The notes under the pieces: model-generated
The model's input: only the letters and a program-made list of their open reading frames with translations
Database searches by the model: none
Told to the model about the DNA's origin: nothing
Translations under genes and position numbers: made by a program
Shown here: positions 18,647-26,544 of the stretch, in pieces
Position numbering within the stretch: position 1 is the stretch's first letter
Layout of the letters: every line of letters begins with the position of its first letter
NCBI RefSeq assembly: GCF_000425725.1
Contig: NZ_AUDZ01000015.1
Coordinates: 123,260 to 187,259, forward strand
From: Halomonas halocynthiae DSM 14573
GTDB taxonomy: Bacteria > Pseudomonadota > Gammaproteobacteria > Pseudomonadales > Halomonadaceae
Direction of reading: 5' to 3'
Length of the DNA stretch: 64,000 nt

Positions 18647-21613
18647 TTATTTATAATTCTCATCAACAGTAACGATCAGGCGGATGGCATCAAGGCGTAG
18701 CTGAGTTGCCTCGATGGCGTTATCCAGAGCATCGCGCTCGCTGCGTAGTGCGTTAAGCTCTGCTTCACGCACAGCGGGATTTTTACGCGCTAACGCTTCA
18801 AGGCGGCTTAGTTCACTATCCAAGTTAGCCCGCATGCGTACCTGGGCAGCTTCGACGATGCTTGGCAGTTCACGCTCAGCCTCTGTTTCTGATTGCGCGA
18901 TCAGCTGGCGCAAGCTGTCTCGGTGGTGCTTAATCAGCTCTCGGGCTTGGGATTTCTTCACTTTATGCAAGTGCTTTGACAAGCCGTTAAATGAGACATT
19001 GCTAGTAAGGTTTGCTCCTGAAGCATCGAGCAGCACTCGTACCGCGGTTGGCGGCAGGAAACGATTGAGATGGAGCTGCTTGGGGGCTGGGCAATAGGTA
19101 CGATAGATCAGCTCAGCCATGAGTCGACCACTGGGAATGGCTGGGTGCTTGAGCAATGCCAGCGCGGTGTTACCCATGCTGCCGTCAAGAATTCTCCCCA
19201 TGACTTCACGCACCAGCGGATGTTCCCACGATAGCCGCTGGATGTCGTCACGGGCCAAGGCACGGCTACGAGAGAAGGTCGCGGTAAAGCCGTCTTCGCC
19301 TTTAACTAAGCCTGGTAAACCATCAAGCATCTGCCCGCTGGGCTTAAGGTGTATCAGACCACCACCCAGCTCGCGGGTGTCTACGCCGAAGATGTCCATG
19401 GCCTGCTCAAGGTAGCCCGGCAAGGCGTTGTCGGCATCCAGTTCGCTAATCGCCTCGATAGTCGCCTTGGCTCGGTCATGACGGCAGGCATTTAGCTCCA
19501 ATAGTCGATTATGTCCTGCATCGCGCTGAGCGAGGCGGCTATCGAAAAGTGTCCGAGTCGCGTCGATCACATCATTCATGCCCTCGGGGTCGAGCAGAGA
19601 CTCAGCCAGTTCATCCCCAAAGGCATCAAACAGTTCATTGCCCAAGCCGTGGGGAGCACCGAAGGCGTCGAGACCCTGCTGATACCAGCGCAGCAGCTGT
19701 TCGCTGGGACTGTCTTCAAACACCGGCACATGAATATCGATGGTATGGCGTTGGCCGATCCGGTCCAGTCGGCCGATGCGCTGTTCCAGCTGGTCGGGAT
19801 GCAGCGGTAGATCAAACATCACCAGATGATGGCAGAACTGGAAGTTACGGCCTTCTGAGCCGATTTCTGAACATACCAGCACTTGGCAGCCGTCTTCCTC
19901 GTCGGCAAAGGCCGCAGCGGCACGGTCGCGCTCAATCAGCGACAGGCCTTCGTGAAATACCGGAGCGTGCACGCCACCCAGCACCCTGAGCCCTTCGGCT
20001 AGGCCTAGTGCGGTTTCGGGGTTATGGGCAATGACCAGTACTTTGCTATGACTGTCTTGGCTGCTGTTAAGCTCGGAAAGCTTTTCCAGCAGCCAGTTGA
20101 CGCGTGGGTCAATCTGCCACCACGGCTCAGTATTCAGCGGTTCATCGGTCAGCGCTCGATACATGTCGTCGAGGTAGATCAGCATGTCGGGATGATCGAG
20201 GCCGGTACGGATCAGCAGATCGTCGAGGTGATCTTCGTCTCGGGCTACACGGCGCAATTCACGACGGTAGGCTGAGGGCAGCTCCAGTGTGCTCACGTTC
20301 AGGCGGCGCTCTGGAAAGCCGCCTACATGGCGGCGGCTGTTGCGGAACATCACTCGGCCAGTGCCGTGGCGATCCAGCAGCTGTTCGCGAAGTTGCGTGC
20401 GGGCTGAATCTTGCTGCGCTTTGTCGCCTTCGGGGTTGGTTAGGACGGCCAGCAGAGCCAAGCTGTCCTGATCGTCGACCACGGCAGCGATCAGGTCGTG
20501 ATCGGCGCTAGTATCATCGTCGGCATCTGTGCCCGGCAGGCGAGTTAAGGCATCGATAGCTGCTGCCACTTCACCATAGTGGCGCTCTTCTTCCTGGAAA
20601 GCGCTGAAACTGTGGTAGCGATCAGGGTCAAGCAGGCGTAGGCGAGCGAAATGGCTCTGCTGGCCCATTTGCTCTGGAGTGGCAGTCAGCAGCAATAGGC
20701 CGGAGACGCTGGCGCTGAGTCGCTCGATGCAGGCATAGCCTGCATCGGCCTGGTCTTCTGACCACTCTAGGTGGTGCGCCTCGTCAACAATCATTAGGTC
20801 CCAATGACAGTCTTCGGCTTGTTGCTGGCGGTGTGGGTTGGCAAACAGCCAATCCTGACTTGCCAGTACCAGCTGGCCGCTGTCGAAAGGGTTGTCTCCG
20901 GCCCGAGCCAAGCTCTGTTGTTCGTCGAGCAAGGTGACTTCCAGCGCGAAGCGGCGCAGCAGTTCGACTAGCCACTGGTGGGTGAGGCTGTCTGGTACCA
21001 GAATCAGAGCTCGCTCGGCACGGCCCGAAAGCAGTAGGCGGTGTAGAATCAGGCCTGCCTCAATGGTTTTTCCTAGCCCGACTTCATCGGCCAGCAGCAC
21101 GCGTGGTGCGTGGCGGCGAGAGACTTCATCGGCGATGTAGAGCTGATGAGGGATCAGGTCAATCTTTGGGCCCGCCAGACCAAGAGCGGTACTTTGCTCG
21201 GTGCGGTGGTAGTGATGCAGGGTGTGAAAGCGCAGTTCGAACCAGTCGTTACGATCGACCTGGCCGGTTAGCAGGCGATCACGGGCCTGGTCGAAACGCA
21301 TGCTATCGGCCAGCCGTGCTTCAGGCAGTTCACAGTGTTGGCCGTGTTTATCGGTGCCTAGATAGGTGATCAGGCCATCGCTGATGTTGCTGTCATCAAT
21401 CCGCATCTGCCAGCCTTCGGCTGCCTGAACCTGATCGCCGCTGTTGAATGTAACGCGGGTCAGCGGGGCACGTTGGGCGCTGTAGATACGGGTTTCTTGG
21501 CTGGCGCCAAACAGTACGGTAACGCTGCGCTTGTCGCAGCTGAGAATAGTACCCAGACCAAGTTCGGCCTCGCCATCGCTGATCCAGCGCTGACCGGGAG
21601 AGTAGTCGCTCAT
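18647..21613 (-). CDS. rapA: RNA polymerase-associated ATPase RapA
   Basis: RapA is a Swi2/Snf2 ATPase that binds RNA polymerase and promotes its recycling. The 988-residue protein (E. coli 968) starts with the tandem Tudor-like domains (MSDYSPGQRWISDGEAELGLG split over the first 21 positions), then has Walker A ADEVGLGKTIEAG, the DEAH box IVDEAHHLEW, LLLTATPEQ, and the helicase C-terminal motif RIGRLDRIGQ. It is convergent with yfcH. No operon partner is visible. Confidence 0.97.
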   Translation of the reverse strand: MSDYSPGQRWISDGEAELGLGTILSCDKRSVTVLFGASQETRIYSAQRAPLTRVTFNSGDQVQAAEGWQMRIDDSNISDGLITYLGTDKHGQHCELPEARLADSMRFDQARDRLLTGQVDRNDWFELRFHTLHHYHRTEQSTALGLAGPKIDLIPHQLYIADEVSRRHAPRVLLADEVGLGKTIEAGLILHRLLLSGRAERALILVPDSLTHQWLVELLRRFALEVTLLDEQQSLARAGDNPFDSGQLVLASQDWLFANPHRQQQAEDCHWDLMIVDEAHHLEWSEDQADAGYACIERLSASVSGLLLLTATPEQMGQQSHFARLRLLDPDRYHSFSAFQEEERHYGEVAAAIDALTRLPGTDADDDTSADHDLIAAVVDDQDSLALLAVLTNPEGDKAQQDSARTQLREQLLDRHGTGRVMFRNSRRHVGGFPERRLNVSTLELPSAYRRELRRVARDEDHLDDLLIRTGLDHPDMLIYLDDMYRALTDEPLNTEPWWQIDPRVNWLLEKLSELNSSQDSHSKVLVIAHNPETALGLAEGLRVLGGVHAPVFHEGLSLIERDRAAAAFADEEDGCQVLVCSEIGSEGRNFQFCHHLVMFDLPLHPDQLEQRIGRLDRIGQRHTIDIHVPVFEDSPSEQLLRWYQQGLDAFGAPHGLGNELFDAFGDELAESLLDPEGMNDVIDATRTLFDSRLAQRDAGHNRLLELNACRHDRAKATIEAISELDADNALPGYLEQAMDIFGVDTRELGGGLIHLKPSGQMLDGLPGLVKGEDGFTATFSRSRALARDDIQRLSWEHPLVREVMGRILDGSMGNTALALLKHPAIPSGRLMAELIYRTYCPAPKQLHLNRFLPPTAVRVLLDASGANLTSNVSFNGLSKHLHKVKKSQARELIKHHRDSLRQLIAQSETEAERELPSIVEAAQVRMRANLDSELSRLEALARKNPAVREAELNALRSERDALDNAIEATQLRLDAIRLIVTVDENYK

Positions 21614-21757
21614 GATGCCTCAGTGGGTAATTGTCATTCGGGTCTTACGCCGCTGGCGATGCTCGACACGCCGACGGCAGGGCGCGGTATCTTACAGTAA
21701 AGCGCGGCGAGCCTTAAGCCCCTGATGCGGTATGAGTTATGGTTTGTTTACTTTCGC

Positions 21758-22558
21758 TTAAGGCGATATCAGCCAAGCGTTGAGGGTTGCGCGGCTTAGT
21801 TCGCCGATGTGACGGTGGGTGATACGCCCGTGTCGGTTAAGCAGTAACGTCGTTGGTGGGCCAGGCGCGGCACTTGCAACGGCCATGCGCTGGCGCGGGT
21901 CAAGCAGCGCGTAGCGAAAATTAAGGCGTTGGTTATCTAGATAGCGGACTACGGGTAGCAAGTCTTCGCCTTGATTGATAACCACCACCGTGACGTCATC
22001 ATGGGTATCAAGTTCGGCTAACAGCGGTAATTCACGCCGACAGGGCGGGCACCAACTGGCCCATAGGTTGATGATCACGTGCTGATCTTGAAGCTCGCTC
22101 AGCGCTATGCTGTCACCCTCTAGGTTGGACAGGCTAAGCTCGGGTAATTGTCGAGGTGTCGCGGCAGGAGAAAAGGGAGCAATGTGCATCAGTAGTAACC
22201 AGAGCAGTGACGTTATGATGCAGAGCCCAGCGGCACCGAGCATCGCCCTGAATCGATCACGCAGCGACCAAACGCTCCAAAGCAGCACGCCCAATAGCCC
22301 CGCTGACCCCTCGAAACCGGGTAGCCAGAAGCGTAGTACGTCTAGTGGGCTGGCCATGTAACTTGCTAGATGCAGTGCAATATGGCCGAGACGTGCGCTG
22401 ATCAGCCATACCAGCAGTAACCCGCTAAACCAGCGGATATGCTGCTGGCGCGGTAAGCCGAGCAAAACGGCGCTGGCGCCTAGTAAGCCTAACCCCACCA
22501 ATAGAGCATACAAGCGCGGCAGCGGAATCAGCATCGTGCCAAAGGCAATAGCTTCCAT
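21758..22558 (-). CDS. Membrane-anchored TlpA-like thioredoxin protein
   Basis: About 266 residues. The first 130 or so residues hold several hydrophobic segments (about four to five helices). The remainder is a periplasmic thioredoxin-like domain with the active-site motif WASWCPPCRREL and the cis-Pro segment PGPPTTLLL. Such proteins reduce or oxidise envelope disulfides, for example in cytochrome c maturation. The multi-helix anchor is unlike the single signal anchor of most TlpA proteins. It might resemble an Lgt-type membrane domain, which I cannot verify. The start is ATG 22558, or TTG 22567 with GAGAG upstream. Confidence 0.75.
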   Translation of the reverse strand: MEAIAFGTMLIPLPRLYALLVGLGLLGASAVLLGLPRQQHIRWFSGLLLVWLISARLGHIALHLASYMASPLDVLRFWLPGFEGSAGLLGVLLWSVWSLRDRFRAMLGAAGLCIITSLLWLLLMHIAPFSPAATPRQLPELSLSNLEGDSIALSELQDQHVIINLWASWCPPCRRELPLLAELDTHDDVTVVVINQGEDLLPVVRYLDNQRLNFRYALLDPRQRMAVASAAPGPPTTLLLNRHGRITHRHIGELSRATLNAWLISP

Positions 22559-22631
22559 GGTGAACAAGACTCTCGGTGTCCAGCAGCAAGCGCTGCAGCG
22601 GTTCGGTTACACTGGACGGACTCGTGACGCC

Positions 22632-22696
22632 TAAGCTCGATGTTTAATCTTGAAGAGTAAGCTTGGGCGTTAAGCTTGAAGGTTAAGCCTAGTATG
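22632..22696 (+). repeat. Five-copy degenerate 13-bp tandem repeat
   Basis: Five consecutive 13-base units start at 22632, 22645, 22658, 22671 and 22684: TAAGCTCGATGTT, TAATCTTGAAGAG, TAAGCTTGGGCGT, TAAGCTTGAAGGT, TAAGCCTAGTATG. The consensus is about TAAGCTTGAAGGT and the phase is exact. The array lies between the TlpA-like gene (minus strand) and a small membrane-protein gene (plus strand), where both promoters should be. Function is unknown; it may be a set of protein-binding sites or a decayed satellite. Confidence 0.75.
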
Positions 22697-22756
22697 GCCG
22701 AACCAGGCTGTCACGTTGTTAGCCGTCATTTTAAGAGAACAGGGACAGGAGCCAAT

Positions 22757-22990
22757 ATGGCAAAAAAAGCCTTTGATGCGCTGCGAGCGTTGGCCATCGC
22801 CAGTCAGGCGCTGGGTTTCATCATCATTATCACGCTGGAAACCCTAATGGGTGACAACGCCCGCCCATGGCAGGCTGTCACCCTGGCTGCCATGGTGGTT
22901 TGTGCACTGAGTGTCGCGCTGGTTCGTCATTACCGAGCCAACAAGGCGCGCAAGATGCGGGACCAATGGCGGCATGGTGATGATGAGTGA
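22757..22990 (+). CDS. Small membrane protein of unknown function
   Basis: A 77-residue protein starting MAKKAFDALRAL, with the ATG five bases after AGGAG. It has two hydrophobic helices, about residues 12-28 (IASQALGFIIIITLETL) and 36-53 (AVTLAAMVVCALSVALV), then a strongly basic tail (RHYRANKARKMRDQWRHG). This fits a two-helix inner-membrane hairpin with cytoplasmic ends. I do not recognise the family. It is divergent from the TlpA-like gene, with the 13-bp repeat array between them. The longer frame from 22676 would run through the repeats and is less likely. Confidence 0.65.
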   Translation: MAKKAFDALRALAIASQALGFIIIITLETLMGDNARPWQAVTLAAMVVCALSVALVRHYRANKARKMRDQWRHGDDE

Positions 22991-23221
22991 GCTAGGTAAG
23001 TCGGTTGGCATGGTTGGCAGAGGCCAAGGCGACGCCGTTGCTTAGCTTGTTTCCTTTCTTCGGTCATCTGAGTGACGGCTTAAATTCTTTTCAACTTAAT
23101 GTCCTCAAATAATGTGGCAGCTAAGTGCTCTGCTCCAGCCTCTAGCCCTTCATAGGGGCTGCTCTCCTATCAAGAAAATCTGACGATCCCTTTTTGCATA
23201 TTTGCGTATTGTTTACCTCAC
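22991..23221. other. Intergenic region before the beta-alanine cluster
   Basis: No gene is supported here. The stretch is comparatively AT-rich toward its right end and includes a weak AGCCC...GGGCT hairpin near 23143-23161. The promoter of the aminotransferase gene must lie here or in the next 115 nt. Confidence 0.5.
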
Positions 23222-23253
23222 GTTTAGTAAAGGATGTTGGTGTTTTACTAAAC
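23222..23253 (+). promoter_or_regulatory. Inverted-repeat operator candidate upstream of the aminotransferase gene
   Basis: GTTTAGTAAA (23222-23231) and TTTACTAAAC (23244-23253) form a perfect 10-bp inverted repeat with a 12-nt spacer, 83 nt before the aminotransferase ATG. The size and spacing fit a dimeric regulator site of LysR type, and a LysR gene closes this cluster, so it is the natural candidate. The assignment is an inference. Confidence 0.6.
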
Positions 23254-23336
23254 ATATAGCGCAGCCATGCTGCCGATATACCCACAGAAATAGTGGCACA
23301 ACAAAAATTAATGAAACGTGAAAGAGGAGCAGTGCC

Positions 23337-24698
23337 ATGTTGACCACCCCTATCTCCGCCGACAGCCTTCGTTCTGAGAGTGACGCATTACCTGAAGCCA
23401 TCAATAATCATTTTTGGATGCCGTTTAGTGCCAACCGGGATTTTCGCGATAACCCACGGCTGATTTGTGGGGCCGAAGGGCGTTATTTCATTGATGACCA
23501 AGGGCGCCGTCTGTTCGACTCCCTTTCGGGTCTTTGGACCAGCGGCGCGGGCCATAACCGCACAGAGATTCAGCAGGCGGTGTCTCGACAGCTCGGTAGT
23601 TTGGATTTCGCACCGGGTTTTCAGGTCGCGCACCCATTGGCTTTTGAGCTGGCCGAGAAGGTCGCAAGTATCATGCCGGAGGGGCTCGATCACGTGTTTT
23701 TCACCGACTCTGGTTCAGAGTCGGCCGACACGGCCATCAAGATGGTCAAGGCGTATTGGCGCATCAAGGGGCGCGCCGAAAAAGTGCGCTTGATTGGTCG
23801 CGCTAAGGGCTATCACGGCGTTAATCTCGGCGGCACCAGTGTTGGCGGCATTGGTGGTAACCGCAAGCATTACGGCGAGTTATACGATGCCAGCCACTTG
23901 CCTCACACGCTGCAGGCTGATCAGCGTTTTACCCGAGGGCAGGCTGAAACTGGGGCGGATCTTGCTGATGCATTGCTAGAGCAGATCGCGTTGCACGATG
24001 CCTCAACTATTGCTGCAGTGATTGTTGAGCCAATGTCAGGCTCGGCTGGTGTGATTGTGCCGCCTCAGGGGTATCTGCAGCGGTTGCGTGAGATCTGTAC
24101 AGCAAATGATATTTTACTGATTTTCGACGAAGTAATTACTGCGTTTGGCCGCTGTGGTGCGCGTACCGGTTCGGAAGCGTTTGGTGTGACGCCAGACCTA
24201 ATCACTATCGCTAAACAGCTGACTAACGGTGCAGTGCCGATGGGGGCGGTGGTCGCCAATAGTGATATTTACGATACCTTTATGGCCGGTGGTGGTCCGC
24301 GTCATGCCGTTGAGTTTACGCACGGCTACACCTATAGCGGTCATCCGGTGGCTTGTGCGGCTGGGCTGGTAGCGCTTGACCTGTTCGAGCGTGAAGACTT
24401 CCCCGCTCAGGTGCGGGCTATTGCTCCAGCCTTTGAAGACCGCCTGCATGCTATTAAGGGGCGCCAACATGTTGTTGATATTCGCAATTATGGCTTAGCC
24501 GGTGCCATCCAGCTGGCGCCGCGTGATGGTGATCCAACGGTTCGACCTCGTGATGCGCATATGGCGCTATGGGTAGCGGGTTTTTATGTGCGCTATGGCG
24601 GTGACACCTTGCAGTTTGGCCCTCCGTTTGGCACCACCGAGCAGGAGCTTGAGCGAATGTTTGATGCCGTCGCCGGCGTGCTGGACCGTCTGGCCTGA
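23337..24698 (+). CDS. bauA: Omega-amino acid (beta-alanine):pyruvate aminotransferase
   Basis: A class-III PLP aminotransferase that moves the amino group of beta-alanine and similar omega-amino acids to pyruvate, giving malonate semialdehyde and alanine. The 453-residue protein has SGLWTSGAGHNR, the PLP phosphate region SGSESADTAIKM, the cofactor Asp264 in IFDEVITAFGR, and the Schiff-base Lys293 in IAKQLTNGAVPMGAV. It closely resembles the Pseudomonas omega-amino acid aminotransferase. AGAGGAG precedes the ATG. The next gene, an MmsA-type dehydrogenase, consumes its product, which supports beta-alanine catabolism as in Pseudomonas bauA. Confidence 0.9.
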   Translation: MLTTPISADSLRSESDALPEAINNHFWMPFSANRDFRDNPRLICGAEGRYFIDDQGRRLFDSLSGLWTSGAGHNRTEIQQAVSRQLGSLDFAPGFQVAHPLAFELAEKVASIMPEGLDHVFFTDSGSESADTAIKMVKAYWRIKGRAEKVRLIGRAKGYHGVNLGGTSVGGIGGNRKHYGELYDASHLPHTLQADQRFTRGQAETGADLADALLEQIALHDASTIAAVIVEPMSGSAGVIVPPQGYLQRLREICTANDILLIFDEVITAFGRCGARTGSEAFGVTPDLITIAKQLTNGAVPMGAVVANSDIYDTFMAGGGPRHAVEFTHGYTYSGHPVACAAGLVALDLFEREDFPAQVRAIAPAFEDRLHAIKGRQHVVDIRNYGLAGAIQLAPRDGDPTVRPRDAHMALWVAGFYVRYGGDTLQFGPPFGTTEQELERMFDAVAGVLDRLA

Positions 24699-24758
24699 TG
24701 GCGTGGTAATTCATAGTGAATGTGTTTTCAAACAATCAACAAAACCTAGGAGCACCCC

Positions 24759-26246
24759 ATGCAACAGATTACTCATTGGATTAATGGCGAACACTTAACA
24801 GCTGCGCGTAGCTTGCCTGTCAGTAACCCTTCTACTGGCGAAACGATTCGTGATGTGGCGGATGGAGACGCGGATACTGTGGCACAGGCTATCGTTGCTG
24901 CTGAAGCGGCGTTTCCCGCTTGGCGTGACACGCCGCCCGCCAAGCGTGCCCAAGTCATGTATCGTTTCAAGCAGCTGCTGGAAGATAACAGTGAACGCCT
25001 GGTTCAGTTGATTAGTGAAGAGCATGGCAAGACGCTGGAAGACGCGATGGGCGAGCTCAAGCGGGGAATTGAGAATGTGGAATATGCCTGTGGGGTGCCA
25101 GAGCTTCTCAAAGGGGAATATTCCCACAACACAGGGCCTGGCATCGACGCGTGGTCGAATTTCCAGCCCTTAGGTGTTGTTGCGGGTATTACGCCGTTCA
25201 ACTTCCCTGCCATGGTACCGCTGTGGATGTATCCCATGGCGATTGCCTGCGGTAACACTTTTATCCTTAAGCCATCTGAAAAAGACCCATCCTCTGTGTT
25301 GGCTGTCGCTGAACTGCTGGCGGAAGCGGGCTTACCTAATGGCGTGATTAACGTTGTGCAGGGTGGCCGCGCCACGGTGGAAGCACTGCTAGATGCGCCT
25401 GCGATTAAAGCGGTATCTTTTGTTGGCTCGACGCCGATTGCCGAGTCTATTTATGCGCGTGGTAGTGCGGCTGGAAAACGAGTGCAGGCGTTGGGAGGTG
25501 CCAAGAACCATGCCATCGTATTGCCGGATGCTGATATCGATAATGCTGCCAATACGCTGATGGGGGCCGCTTTTGGTAGTGCTGGCGAGCGCTGCATGGC
25601 GATTTCTGTTGCGGTATGTGTAGGTGATGATGCCGCTGACCGGTTAATTGAAGCCATGCAACCTAAGATTGCTGCGCTGAAGATTGGCCCAGGCACAGAA
25701 AAAGGGATGGATATGGGGGCTCTGGTGACCGCCGAGCACCGCGATAAGGTGTTGGGCTATATCGAAGACGGTGTAGCGGCAGGTGCCAAGTTGGTTGCCG
25801 ACGGTCGAGATATCTCCGTGCCTGGCCATGAAAATGGCTTTTTCGTTGGCGGCTGCCTGTTTGACCAGGTGACGCCAGACATGCGTATTTATCAGGAAGA
25901 AATCTTCGGGCCCGTGCTATGCGTGGTGCGCGCCGATAGCTTAGATGACGCCATTGCGCTGATTAATGCCCACGAATATGGCAACGGCACCTGCTTGTTT
26001 ACCCGTGACGGTGAGGCGGCGCGGCGTTTTGCTGATCAGATAGAGGTCGGCATGGTCGGCATCAACGTACCGCTGCCGGTGCCGGTGGCTTATCACAGCT
26101 TCGGTGGCTGGAAGCGTTCGTTGTTCGGCGACCTGCATGCTTACGGCCCAGATGCGGTGCGTTTCTACACTCGGCGCAAAGCCATTTCCCAGCGCTGGCC
26201 TTCCAGTTTCGAAACCAGTCATGCGGAATTTTCGTTTCCCTCTTGA
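24759..26246 (+). CDS. mmsA: CoA-acylating malonate/methylmalonate-semialdehyde dehydrogenase
   Basis: This NAD-dependent enzyme turns malonate semialdehyde plus CoA into acetyl-CoA and CO2, or methylmalonate semialdehyde into propionyl-CoA. The 495-residue protein has the catalytic Cys279 in GERCMAISV and the MmsA signature GGAKNH, where other aldehyde dehydrogenases have a Glu base. ITPFNFPAMVPLWM and EEIFGPVL are present. It lies 60 nt after the aminotransferase gene, like bauC after bauA in Pseudomonas aeruginosa, so the malonate-semialdehyde activity is the likely one. A role in valine degradation is the alternative. Confidence 0.9.
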   Translation: MQQITHWINGEHLTAARSLPVSNPSTGETIRDVADGDADTVAQAIVAAEAAFPAWRDTPPAKRAQVMYRFKQLLEDNSERLVQLISEEHGKTLEDAMGELKRGIENVEYACGVPELLKGEYSHNTGPGIDAWSNFQPLGVVAGITPFNFPAMVPLWMYPMAIACGNTFILKPSEKDPSSVLAVAELLAEAGLPNGVINVVQGGRATVEALLDAPAIKAVSFVGSTPIAESIYARGSAAGKRVQALGGAKNHAIVLPDADIDNAANTLMGAAFGSAGERCMAISVAVCVGDDAADRLIEAMQPKIAALKIGPGTEKGMDMGALVTAEHRDKVLGYIEDGVAAGAKLVADGRDISVPGHENGFFVGGCLFDQVTPDMRIYQEEIFGPVLCVVRADSLDDAIALINAHEYGNGTCLFTRDGEAARRFADQIEVGMVGINVPLPVPVAYHSFGGWKRSLFGDLHAYGPDAVRFYTRRKAISQRWPSSFETSHAEFSFPS

Positions 26247-26278
26247 AATAGTTGGTAGAGAAACGTGTGACCTCTGAC

Positions 26279-26310
26279 AACAGTCGGCCCATTTCTAAGG
26301 GCTGGCTGTT
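26279..26310 (+). terminator. Hairpin between mmsA and the transporter genes
   Basis: AACAGTCGGCCC and GGGCTGGCTGTT pair over 12 bases with two G-U wobbles and an 8-nt loop. Only a short TTT follows. It may be a partial terminator that lowers transporter expression relative to the enzymes, or a transcript-processing element. Confidence 0.5.
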
Positions 26311-26362
26311 TGCCGGAAGCATCGTCAGTAATTTCCAAAAAAATCTAAAAAAGGAAATCGTT

Positions 26363-26491
26363 ATGTTTGGACTGCCTGTGTCCACTACTTTGCTCGTTGT
26401 TGGCGTACCAGCGATCTGGGTGCTTTATACCTTGGGTTTTCTCTGGGTGACGAAAAACTGGCCTGGCCTGAAGCGTAATGCAGAGCGCTGA
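26363..26491 (+). CDS. 42-residue single-helix membrane peptide upstream of the symporter gene
   Basis: The ATG at 26363 follows AAGGAA at 26351. The product, MFGLPVSTTLLVVGVPAIW then VLYTLGFLWVTKNWPGLKRNAER, has one hydrophobic helix (about residues 6-30) and a short basic tail. It lies 53 nt upstream of the SSS symporter gene. Several symporters of this superfamily have a small companion membrane protein encoded just upstream, so an accessory subunit is a reasonable guess. I do not recognise the exact family. Confidence 0.65.
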   Translation: MFGLPVSTTLLVVGVPAIWVLYTLGFLWVTKNWPGLKRNAER

Positions 26492-26544
26492 TCGGCGCTT
26501 TTTGCGGGCGCGATAATAATAATTCCTAACGCTGGAGAGTAGGT

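Noticed and set aside
19549..20511. Plus-strand ORFs inside rapA
   Set aside because: They are shadows of the rapA coding strand, with high Arg content and no domain resemblance.
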